DNA of 64,000 nt from Stomoxys calcitrans (Eukaryota > Arthropoda > Insecta > Diptera > Muscidae), in contig NC_081553.1 in the NCBI RefSeq assembly GCF_963082655.1, positions 130,291,736-130,355,735 of the forward strand. Direction: 5' to 3'. Positions 23,024 through 33,386 of this stretch are shown piece by piece. A program made the translations under genes and the position numbers. The notes under the pieces were generated by a model. It did no database searches, was not told where the DNA came from, and was given only the letters and a program-made list of their open reading frames with translations. The first letter of the stretch is position 1. Every line of letters starts with the position of its first letter.

Positions 23024-23225
23024 TTATACCCTCCACCATAGGATGCCGACACACTAACTTCATCATTCCGTTTGTAACTTATCGAAATATTGATCTGAGA
23101 CTTCATAACGTGTATATATTCTTGACCGCAGTGGCATTTTAAGACAATCTGGCCATGTTCGTCCGTCTGTCAGTCGAAAGCACTCTAACTTTCAGAGAAA
23201 TAACTGAAATTTTTAAATGAAAGCG
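23024..23225 (+). mobile_element. DINE-1-like subfamily A, 5' fragment
   Basis: TATACCCTCCACCATAGGAT start, core TTCTTGACCGCAGTGGCATT, and CTGTCAGTCGAAAGCACTC. It stops after TTTCAGAGAAATAACTGAAA. The following 220 bp to 23,447 is not recognised. Confidence 0.85.
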
Positions 23226-23447
23226 TGTTAAGTTCCACCATGCACTCATATCTTATTCAGCTTTCGTTAAAATCTGATGAAATTGCGTCTTTTATACGCA
23301 CAGCTGTATCTATATATTGTCTAATGTAGAAAACGTTGGACAAGCATGCCAAGGTTACAAAACGTCTTCACTGTTTCAAATTTCGTGAAGAACAAGCCTT
23401 TTATGCACCCAAAACCTTAAACCGACATATAGAGTAAAATTGAACTA

Positions 23448-24925
23448 TTTTTATACCCTCCACCATAAGATGGGGGGTATACTAATTTCGTCATTCTGTT
23501 TGTAACTACTCGAAATATTCGTCTGAGACCCCCTAAAGTATATATATTCTTGATCGTCGTGCCATTTTATGTCGATCTAGCCATGTCCGTCCGTCCGTCC
23601 GTCTGTCTGTCGAAAGCACGCTAACTTCCGAAGGAGTAAAGCTAGCCGCTTGAAATTTTGCACATATACTTCTTGTTAGTGTAGGTCGGTTGGTATTGCA
23701 AATGGGCCATATCGGTCCATGTTTTGATATAGCTGCCATATAAACCGATCTTGGGTCTTGAATTCTTGAGCCTCTAGCGTGCGCAATTGTTATCCGATCA
23801 GAATGAAATTTTGCACGACGTGTTTTGTTATTATATCCAACAATTGTGCTAAGTATGGTTTAAATCGGTCCATAATCTGATATAGCTGCCATATAAACCG
23901 ATCTTGGGTCTTGAATTCTTGAGCCTCTAGCGTGCGCAATTCTTATCCGATCAGAATGAAATTTTGCACGACGTGTTTTGTTATGATATCCAACAATTGT
24001 GCCAAGTATGGTTCAAATCGGTCCATAACCTGATATAGCTGCCATATAAACCGATCTGGGATCTGGACTTCTTGAGCCTCTAGAGTGCGCAATTCTTATC
24101 CGATTGAAATGAAATTTTGCACGACGTGTTTTGTTATGATATCCAACAACTGTGCCAAGTATGGTTTAAATCGGTCCATAACCTCATATAGCTGCCATAT
24201 AAACCGATCTTGGGTCTTGACTTCTTGAGCCTCTAGAGGGCACAATTCTTATCCGATTTGAATGAATTTTTGCACGAAGTATTTCGTTATGATATCCAAT
24301 AACTGTGCCAAGTATGGTTGAAATCGGTCCATAACCTGATATAGCTGTCATATAAACAGATCTGGGGATTTGACTTCTTGAGCTTTTAGAGGGCGCGATT
24401 CCTATCCGATTTGGCTGAAATTTTGCATGACGTATTTTATTTTTACTTTCAACAACTGTGTCAAATAAGGTTCAAATCGGTTCATAACCTGATATAGCTG
24501 CCATATAAACCGATCTGGGATCTTGACTTCTTGACCCCTAGAGGTCGCAATTATTATCCGATATGCCTGAAATTTTGTACGACGGATCCTCTCATGACCA
24601 TCAACAAACGTGTTTATTATGGTCTGAATCGGTCTATAGCCCGATACAGATCCCATATAAATCGTTCTCTCTATTTTACTTCGTGAGCCCCAATGGGCGC
24701 AATTCTTATACGAATTGGCTGAAATTTTACACAGGTCTTCAACATATAATTTAATTGTGGTCCGAACCGGACCATATCTTGATATCGTTTTAATAGCAGA
24801 GCAACTCTTTTCTTATATCCTTTTTTGCCTAAGAAGAGATGCCGGGAAAAGAACTAGAAAAATGCGATCCATGGTGGAGGGTATATAAGATTCGGCCCGG
24901 CCCAACTTAGCACGCTTTTACTTGT
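23448..24925 (+). mobile_element. Full-length DINE-1-like element, subfamily A
   Basis: The best plus-strand reference copy. TTTTTATACCCTCCACCATA start, (TA)n at 23,538-23,548, core, GTCCGTCCGTCCGTCTGTCT tract at 23,586-23,610, then internal units with the CCGATC word ending at 23,750, 23,903, 24,056, 24,209, 24,362 and 24,515, five exact 153-bp steps. It ends ATGGTGGAGGGTATATAAGA, CGGCCCGGCCCAACTTAGCA and CTTTTACTTGTT against a poly(T) run. Length is about 1,478 bp. Known DINE-1/Helentron elements insert between T residues, which fits both flanks. Confidence 0.95.
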
Positions 24926-25236
24926 TTTTTTTTTTTTTTTTAATTTATATGACTTCCATACGTTTTCGTCATTTGTGTCAATAAAAAATATTTTCACACA
25001 AAAATAATATGATCGTTTGGATTGGCAACGCTTCTAGTCAGTGTTCCTGTAGATTTGTTGTGTAGCGTCCAATGTATCGAGGTGATACAAACGGAATTAC
25101 GATATTATTCGGACTATTTTAAATAGTTGTCAATTATTAAGTTGCCATAAAAATTAAAGTAGTTTTTATAAGAGCGATGGAACTGAAATGACGATGGAAA
25201 AATGATGACAAACTTAATTGCAAATATTCAATAATT
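24926..25236. other. No gene; poly(T) then unique DNA
   Basis: A T run at 24,925-24,940 follows the DINE. The remaining 300 bp is AT-rich with no repeat or coding similarity. Confidence 0.55.
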
Positions 25237-25842
25237 TTTATACCCTCTACCATAGGATAGAGGGATACTAATTTCGCCATTCTGTTTGTAACACCTCGAA
25301 ATATGCGCCTAGGACCCCATAAAGTGGAGTAAAGCTAGGCGCTTCAAATTTTGCACAAATACTTTTTATTAGTGTAGGCCGGTGGGGATTGTAAATAGGC
25401 CAAATCGGTCCATGTTTAGATATAGCTGCTATATAAACCGTTCATGGGATTTTTTGAGCCTTTAGAGGGCGCACTTCTCGTCCGATTTGACTGAAATTTT
25501 GTACATGGTGTTTTGGTACCACTTCCAACAACTGTGCTTAGTATATTTCAACTAAGTAAGGCGCAAATCGGTACATAACCTGATATAGCTGCCATATAAA
25601 CCGATCTGGCATCTTGACTTCTTGAGCCTCTAGAGGGCGCTATTCTGATCCGACTTGGGAGAAATTTTGTACAAAGGTCTATAGCTTGATACAGCTCCCA
25701 CATAAGCCGATCTCCTGATTTTGCTTCTTGAGCCCCCTGCAAGGCGCAATTCTTAACCGAATGAAATGAAATATTACACAATGACTTCTATAATGTTCAG
25801 CATTCAATTCATTTATAGTCCGAATGGGACTTTAACTTGTTT
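25237..25842 (+). mobile_element. DINE-1-like subfamily A with precise core deletion
   Basis: TATACCCTCTACCATAGGAT start; after ACCCCATAAAGT it jumps to GGAGTAAAGCTAGGCG, removing exactly the (TA)n-core-(GTCY)n block. Two to three units follow. The 3' end is degraded to GACTTTAACTTGTTTT with no hairpin. Confidence 0.85.
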
Positions 25843-26863
25843 TTTCTATTAAACTATTTTCGAGCTTCTGTAATATTAAAAACCAAACATATTGTAAAGA
25901 TAACGAAAAATAAAATACTCCTTGGTACAAGCTACCTGTGGATGGAGTTAATATCGAGACGATAGATTCCGGCAATTTGTAATGGAAAACCTAAACTTTC
26001 CAAACAAACTTTTTCAATTTGCAGTGTTTGACTATGGTACTCAATGTGAGTTTTGATGAGTTTATTGAAACCAATTAATTTTAATATCTCTCACACCTAG
26101 GTGGGGCATGGTGATGTCTTCAGTTATGGTATGTAGAAGGAGTTAGTGTTGATATCATCAAAGTGGCCACCACTTCATTAAATTTGATACTTATTTGATC
26201 CATTAGCATGCTTCACCAACCAAAATAATTAAAGTAATTTTCTTGGAAAATAAGGGTGTTTCGTCTGTGAGAAATTCTTTTGAAAAATCACTTTGCAGAC
26301 TTGACAATTTGGGTTGTAATTATAACAACAACGAATCAAGTATTTTAACTTGTTAACAATTATGAACATTTCGTAGTAAGACAACCAGAGAAATAAATGG
26401 CTTAAGGATTCTCCCTACAGAAATGACAATAATTGCAATCTGTCTTCAATTAATTAGAAACTATTTATAAATGTATTGCAGATACTTGTACATTAACAAT
26501 GCTTACCAATAATTTCATTAGAATTAATGAACGTTTTGCTCATTACCCACGTTACAATGAATGAAATACACTATGTGAACAAGTGAAACTATGCTAAGTA
26601 AAACTGGATTTTCTGTATCCATTTACCATGTTTTCTATAAAAAAAAGTATGTACGCCAGCTCGGCTCTTATGTGGAATGTATAAAAGATTGGCTAATTTG
26701 CTATTTACCATTTTTTTTTTATCAGATTTAAAGGATTTTTAAATTTAATGGTTTAACAAGAGAGGAATCGCATTATGTAAATCAAAAAGCTGTTTATGAA
26801 AGTCAAATAAGGTTGAAAATTAGAAAATTGACTTTGGGAAAAAGACAAAGTTGTAGCTTAGTT
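25843..26863. other. Unique AT-rich DNA, no gene seen
   Basis: About 1 kb without window repeats. All frames are short. No promoter, RNA gene or domain is recognisable. Confidence 0.5.
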
Positions 26864-27270
26864 AAAACAAGTAAGAGCGTGCTAAGTTCGGCCGGGCCGA
26901 GTCTTATATACCCTCCACAATGGATTGCGTTTATCGAGTTCTTTGTGCGGTATCCCTTTTTAGGCAAACAAAGAATAACGGATAAGAACTGTTATGCTAT
27001 TCGAGCTATATCAAATTAAAGTCCGATTCGGACCATAAATGAATTGGATACTGAACATTGTAGAAGTCATTGTGTAATATTTCGGTGCATTCCGATAAGA
27101 ACGAGCCTTGAAAGAAGTAAAATCGGGAGATCGGTTCATATGGGAGCTTATCGAGCTATAGATCAATTCAGACCATATCGAACACGCAAGTCATTGTTCA
27201 AAATTTCTGCCATATTGGATTAGAATTTCGCCCTCTAGAGGCTCAAGAAGTCAATATCCCAGATCGGTTT
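26864..27270 (-). mobile_element. DINE-1-like subfamily A 3' half (left arm of inversion)
   Basis: AACAAGTAAGAGCGTGCTAA and hairpin GTTCGGCCGGGCC at the left, then minus-oriented units up to CCCAGATCGGTTTA at 27,271, where the orientation flips. Confidence 0.85.
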
Positions 27271-27725
27271 ATGATATAGCTGCCTTATGATCCAATATGC
27301 GATCTTGACTTTTTGAGCCTCTAAAGGGCGCAAGTATTGCCCGATTTGGCTAAAATTTTGTACAACGGCTTCTCTAAAGACCTTTAACATACGTGTCGAA
27401 TGTGGTATGAATCGGTTTATACCATAATACAGCTCCCTTATAAACCGATCTCCCTATTTTACGTCTTCAGCCTCTAAAGTTTGCAATTCTAACTATATTT
27501 GGCTGAAATTTTACATAATGACTTCTACTATGGTCTCCAATATTCAGTTCAATTATGGTCCGAAATGAACCATTACTTGATATTGTTCCAATAACATAGC
27601 AATTATTTTCTTTATCCTTTGTTTGCCTAAAAAGAGATACCGTGGCTAGAACTGGACAAATGCGATCCATGGTGGAGGGTATATATTGTAAGATTAGGCC
27701 CGGCCGAACTTAGCACGCTTTTAAT
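27271..27725 (+). mobile_element. DINE-1-like subfamily A 3' half (right arm of inversion)
   Basis: Starts TGATATAGCTGCC and runs in plus orientation to GGTGGAGGGTATATATTGTA, CCCGGCCGAACTTAGCACGC and TTTTAATTA. Together with the left arm it forms a roughly 860-bp inverted structure with a 3' hairpin at each outer end and no 5' end. Confidence 0.85.
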
Positions 27726-27749
27726 TATTCTATTTAGAAAAGCAAAATA

Positions 27750-29226
27750 AACAAGTGAAACGTGCTAAGTTCGGCCGGGCCGAATCTTATATACCCTCCA
27801 CCATGGATCGCATTTGTCGAGTTCTTTTCCCGGCATCTCTTCTTAGGCAAAAAAGGATATAAGAAAAGAGTTGCTCTGCTATTAAAACGATATCAAGATA
27901 TGGTCCGGTTCGGACCACAATTAAATTATATATTGGAGACCTGTGTAAAATTTCAGCCAATACGTATAAGAATTGCGCCCATTGGGGCTCACGAAGTAAA
28001 ATAGGGCTATAGACCGATTCATAATAAACACGTTTGTTGATGGTCATGAGAGGATCCGTCGTCCAAAATTTTAGGCATATCGGATAATAATCGCGACCTC
28101 TAGGGGTCAAGGAGTCAAGATCCCAGATCGGTTTATATGGCAGCTATATCAGGTTATGAACCGATTTTAACCTTATTTGACACAGTTGTTGTTGAGTAAA
28201 AATAAAATACGTCATGCAAAAATTCATTCTAATCGGATAAAAATTGTGCCCCCTAGAGGCTCAAGAAGTCAAGACCCAAGATCGGTTTATATGGCAGCTA
28301 TATCAGGTAATGGACCGATTTGAACCATACTTGGCACAGTTGTTGGATATCATAACGAAACACGTCGTGCAAAATTCCATTCCAATCGGACAAGAATTGC
28401 GCCCTCTAGAGGCTCAAGAAGTCAAGACCCAAGATCTGTTTATATGACAGCTATATCAGGTTATGAACCGATTTGAACCATACTAGGCACAGTTGTTGGA
28501 TATAAAAACAAAACACGTCGTGCAAAATTTCATTTCAATCGGATAAGAATTGCGCACTCTAGAGGCTCAAGAAGTCAAGACCCAAGATCGGTTTATATGG
28601 CAGCTATATCAGGTTATGGACCGATTTGAACCATACTTGGCACAGTTGTTGGATATCATAACAAAACACGTCGTGCAAAATTTCATTCTGATCGGACAAG
28701 AATTGCGCACGCTAGAGGCTCAAGAAGTCAAGACCCAAGATCGGTTTATATGGCAGCTATATCAGGTTGCGGACCGATTTGAACTATACTTGGCACCGTT
28801 GTTGGATATCATAGAAAAACACCACGTGCAAAATTTCATTCCAATCGGATAAGAATTGCGCACTCTAGAGGCTCAAGAAGTCAAGACCCAAGATCGGTTT
28901 ATATGACAGCTATATCAAAACATGGATAGATATGGCCCATTTATAATACCAACCGACCTACACTAATAAGAAGTATTTGTTCAAAATTTCAAGCGGCTAG
29001 CTTTACTTCATCGGAAGTTAGCGTGCTTTCGACAGACAGACGGACGGACGGACGGAAGGACGGACGGAAGGACGGACAGACGGACGGTCATGGATAGATC
29101 GACATAAAATGTCGCGACGATCAAGAATATATATACTTTATGGGTTCTCAGACGAATATTTCGAATAGTTACAAACAGAATGACGAAATTAGTATACCCC
29201 CCATCTTATGGTGGAGGGTATAAAAA
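27750..29226 (-). mobile_element. Full-length DINE-1-like element, subfamily A
   Basis: The 3' end is at left (AACAAGTGAAACGTGCTAAG). 153-bp units begin (GATCGG) at 28,126, 28,280, 28,433, 28,586, 28,739 and 28,892, all but one step exact. An expanded GACG/GACA tract runs 29,031-29,088, and the 5' end is GGTGGAGGGTATAAAAA. Because 153 is 51 codons, the units give long open frames of repeated 51-residue blocks (28,244-28,447 and 28,550-28,852), which I treat as by-products. Confidence 0.95.
29031..29088 (-). repeat. Expanded (GTCY)n tetranucleotide tract
   Basis: About 58 bp of GACA/GACG/GAAG units on the plus strand, the longest such tract here. It occupies the fixed (GTCY)n position of the DINE core, so it grew from the element's own proto-microsatellite. 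Confidence 0.9.
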
Positions 29227-29233
29227 CATCTTT

Positions 29234-30636
29234 AACAAGTAAAAGCGTGCTAAGTTCGGCCGGGCCGAATCTTATATACCCTCCACCATGGATCGCATTT
29301 GTCGAGTTCTTTTCCGGGCATCTCTTCTTTGGGAAAAAAGGATATAAGAAAAGGTTTCCTCTGCTATTAGAGCGAAATCAAAATATGGTCCGGTTTGGAC
29401 CACAATTAAATAATATGTTGGAGGCCTGTGTAAAATGTCAGCCAATTCGAATAAGAATTGCGCCCTTTGGGGGCTCAAGAAGTAAAATAGAGAGATCGAT
29501 TTATATGGGAGCTGTATCGGGCTATGGACCGATTCAGACCATAATAAATACGTATGTTGATGGTCATGAGAGAATCCGTCGTACAAAATTTCAGGCAAAT
29601 CGGATAATAATTGCGCCCTCTAGAGGCTCAAGAAGTCAATATCCCAGATCGGTTTATATGGCAGCTATATCAGGTTATGAACCGATTTGAACCATACATG
29701 GCACAGTTGTTGGATATCATAACAAAACATGTCGTGCCAAAATTCATTCAAATCGGATAAGAATTGCGCATTCTAGAGGGTCAAGAAGTCAAGACCCAAG
29801 ATCGGTTTATATGACAGCTATATCAGGTTATTCACCGCTTTGAACCATTCTTGGCATAGTTGTTGGATATCATGACAAAACACGTCGTGCAAAATTTCAT
29901 TCCAATCGGATAAGAATTGCGGACTCTAGAGGCTCTAGACGTCAAGACCCAAGATCGGTTTATATGGCAGCTATATCAGGTTATGGACCGATTTGAACTA
30001 TACTTGGCGCAGTTGTTGGATATCATAACAAAACACGTCGTGCAAAATTTCATTCCAATCGGATAAGAATTGCGCACTCTAGAGTCTAGAGCCTCTAGAG
30101 TGCGCAATTCTTATCCGATTGGAATGAAATTTTGCACGACGTGTTTTGTTATGATCAAGACCCAAGATCGGTTTATATGGCAGCTATATCAGGTTATGAA
30201 CCGATTTGAACCATACTTAGCACAGTTGTTGGATATTATAACAAAACACGTGGTGCAAAATTTCATTCTGATCGGATAAGAATTGCGCACTCTAGAGGCT
30301 CAAGAATTCAAGACCCAAGATCGGTTTATATGACAGCTATATCAAAACATGGACCGATATGGCCCATTTACAATACCAACCGACCTACACTAATAAGAAG
30401 TATTTGTGCAAAATTTCAAGCGGCTAGCTTTACTCCTTCGGAAGTTAGCGTGCTTTCGACAGACAGACGGACGGACGGACGGACGGACATACGGACGGAC
30501 ATGGCTAGATCGCCATAAAATGTCACGACGATCAAGAATATATATACTTTATGGGGTCTCAGACGAATATTTCGAGTAGTTACAAACAGAATGACGAAAT
30601 TAGTATACCCCCCATCCTATGGTGGAGGGTATAAAA
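29234..30636 (-). mobile_element. Full-length DINE-1-like subfamily A with inverted insertion
   Basis: AACAAGTAAAAGCGTGCTAA at the left, 5' end GGTGGAGGGTATAAAAAC at the right. Unit starts fall at 29,647, 29,800, 29,953, then 30,166 and 30,319. The 213-bp step (153 plus 60) is due to the perfect inverted duplication at 30,022-30,155. A GTCY tract lies at about 30,459-30,500. Confidence 0.95.
30022..30155. repeat. Perfect 63-bp inverted repeat
   Basis: Arms 30,022-30,084 and 30,093-30,155 are exact reverse complements, separated by 8 nt (TCTAGAGC). The right arm is an inverted copy of the left inside a tandem unit, and the normal unit resumes directly after with CAAGACCCAAG. The parental unit carries the self-complementary TCTAGA at the turn point. 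Confidence 0.95.
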
Positions 30637-32100
30637 ACAAGTAAAAAGGAATTAAGTTCGGCCGGGCCGGTCTTTGGATATCCACCACCTCGGGTATATA
30701 TATAAACCACCTTTCGTCAGAATCCGGTGAAAAATGCATATATTATGCCCCCAAAGCAGCTTTATCGAAATATGGTCCAATTTGAACCGAATTCGACATG
30801 GATAATGAGTGGTCTAATAAGTACAAGTCATTTTTCAATTTTGCAAAACAAAATGTTGGTCTTTTTGGTAGCCATATCGAAAATAGACCGTTCTGGACCA
30901 TATACGACGCGAATGTTGAATAGCCTTACATAAGTCACTGTGTCAAATTTGTGCGAAATCGGATTATAAATGTCCCTTTTATGGGGCCAAGATTTTAAAT
31001 CGAGATATCGGTCTATATGGCAGCTATACCCAAATCTAAACCGATCTGGGCCAAATTGAAGAATAATGTTAAAGGGCCTAACACAACTTACTGTCCCAAA
31101 TTTCGGCGGTATCGGAAAATAAATGCGCCTTTTATGGGCCCAAAACCATAGAACGGGAGATCGGTCTTTATGGCATCTATATCCAAATCTGGATCGATCT
31201 GAGCCAAATTAAAAAATAATGTCGAGTGGCCTGACGCAACTCACTCCCAAATTTCGGTAAAATCGGACAATAGATGCGCCTTTTATAGGCCTAAAAACTT
31301 AAATCGAGAGATCGGTCTATATGGCACCTATATCCGAATCTGGACTGATTTGAGCCAAATTACAAAAGGATGTCGAATGATCTAACATAACTCACTGTCC
31401 CAAATTTCAGCAAAATCGGACAATAAATGCGCCTTTTATGGGCCCAAGACCATAAATCGAGAGATCGGTCAATATGGCATCTATACCCAAATCTGGACCG
31501 ATCTGATCCAAATTGAAGAATAGTGTCGATGGGCCTAACGCAACTCACTGTCCCAAATTTCGGCGAAATCGGACAATAAATGCGCCTTTTATGGGCCCAA
31601 GACCATAAATCGAGAGATCGGTCTATATGGCATCTATATCTTAATCTGCACCGATCTAGGCCAAATTGAAGGTGGATGTCGAGGGGCCTAAGAGCCTAAA
31701 TCGGCGGATCAGTCTATATGACTGCTATATCCAAATTTGGACCGAGCAGAGCCAAATTTAGGAAGAATGTAGAATGTCCCAAATTTCAGCAAAATCAGAT
31801 AATAAATGTAGATCTGTCTATATGGGGGCTATATCATCATAAAGTCCGAAATACCCCATCTTTGAACTTAACCTACTTATGGACAAAAAAATAATCTGTG
31901 CAAAATTTCAGCTCAACATTTCATTTTTAAAGACTGTAGCGTGATTTCAACAGACAGAAGGACGGACATTGCTAGATCGTCTTAGATTTTTAAACTGAAC
32001 AAGAATATATATACTTTATAGGGTCGGAAACGGATATTTCGTTGTGTTGCAAACAGAATGACAAAATGAATATACCCCCATCCTTCGGTGGTGGGTTTAC
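30637..32100 (-). mobile_element. Full-length DINE-1-like element, subfamily C
   Basis: The 3' end at left is AAGTAAAAAGGAATTAAGTT, CGGCCGGGCCGGTCTTTGGA and TATCCACCACCTC. Units have C wording (CCCAAATTTCGGCGAAATCG, AATAAATGCGCCTTTTATGG) with GATCGG at 31,159, 31,310, 31,463 and 31,616 (151, 153, 153). The core has CTAGATCGTCTTAGATTTTT, (TA)n at about 32,007-32,017, and the 5' end CCTTCGGTGGTGGGTTTAC. Confidence 0.9.
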
Positions 32101-32569
32101 AAATTTAGGCAAAATGCAGTGTCGTCAAATGCTTTGATCATTAAAATGTATAAAATAATTTCGTGGGCAAAGGTTTGTCTTCAGAAAATTCTTACTGAAA
32201 CTTAGTCTTTAAAAAAAATTGTAATTTGATATTCAGAAAAAATGTTATTGAAACTTTATCTGAAAAAAATTTAAAAAATTTTGTCTTGAGGAAAAATATA
32301 ATTAAAATTTTGTCAAAATTGTATTGGTATAATGGTAATCGAGGGGATTCGGTCCTGGCAGAAGTTTTGGCTCGGGCCCGAAAGCCTTCCCTGGGTGGCT
32401 CCGACATTCATCGTGTGGTGGAGGGTATAAAAATGCAACAATTCCATGTTTGATAACACTACAGTCATGCCTTCTTTCGCATCTTCAACAGACAAAACTG
32501 CTTTTTAGTTAACTTTGTGGCATGGTACTTCTTAATTTCGTAACTATTACCAACATCTTTTGATCATGC
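32101..32569. other. AT-rich repeats and a DINE 5' scrap
   Basis: 32,164-32,330 has loosely repeated AAAAATTTTGTCTTGA/TTGAAACTTTATCTGA wording like 21,601-21,867. 32,415-32,432 (GTGGTGGAGGGTATAAAAA) is a lone minus-oriented DINE-A 5' terminus. A GC-rich patch at 32,345-32,405 (GGCAGAAGTTTTGGCTCGGG) is unidentified. Confidence 0.5.
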
Positions 32570-33386
32570 ATTTTTATACCCTCCATCATAGGATGGGGGT
32601 ATACTAATTTCGTCATTCTGTTTGTAACTACTCGAAATATTCGTCTGAGACCCCATAAAGTATATATATTCTTGATCGTCGCGACATTTTATGTCGATCT
32701 AGCCATGTCCGTCCGTCTGTCCGTCCGTCCATCCGTCCGTCCGTCTGTCTGTCGAAAGCACGCTAACTTCCGAAGGAGTAAAGCTAGCCGCTTGAAATTT
32801 TGCACAAATACTTCTTATTTGTGTAGGTCGGTTGGATTTGTAAATTGGTCATATCGGTCCACGTTTTGATATATCTGCCATATAAACCGATCTTGGATCT
32901 TGACTTCTTGAGCCTTAGAGTGCGCAATTCTTATCCGATTGGAATGAATTTTTGCACGACGTGTTTTCTTATGATATTCAATAACTGTGCTTAGTATGGT
33001 TTAAATCGGTCAATAACCTCATATAGCTGTCTTATAAACCGATCTTGGGTCTTGACTTCTTGACCCTCTAGAATGCGCAATTCTTATCCGATTTGGCCAA
33101 AATTTTGCAAGACGTATTTTATTCTTACTTTCAACAACTGTGTCAAATAAGGTTCAAATCGGTTCATAACCTGAAATAGCTGCCATATAAACCGATCTGG
33201 GATCTTGACCTCTTGAGCCTCTCGCAATTATTATCCGATTTGCCGGAAATTTTGTACGACGGATCCTCTCATGACCATCAACATACCAGTTTATTATGGT
33301 CTGAATCGGTCTATAGCCCGATGCAGCTCCGATGCAGGGTATATAAGATTCGGCCCGGCCGAACTTAGCACGCTTTTACTTGTTTA
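32570..33386 (+). mobile_element. DINE-1-like subfamily A, internally deleted
   Basis: TTTTTATACCCTCCATCATA start and a GTCCGTCTGTCCGTCCGTCC tract of about 48 bp at 32,706-32,754. Units follow, then a jump at GATGCAGCTCCGATGCAGGG straight to the 3' end (TATATAAGATTCGGCCCGGC, CGCTTTTACTTGTT). The repeated GATGCAG at the jump suggests a short-homology deletion. Confidence 0.9.

Noticed and set aside
28244..28852. Long open frames with 51-residue repeats (AQEVKTQDRFIWQLYQV) that look like a repeat protein
   Set aside because: They translate the 153-bp DINE units. Because 153 is divisible by three, any open frame recurs. The same words appear on both strands and in many copies with stops.
27750..30636. 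Regularly spaced repeats that might suggest a CRISPR array or satellite
   Set aside because: Units are contiguous 153-bp repeats inside transposable elements with defined ends. There is no repeat-spacer structure, and the context is eukaryotic.
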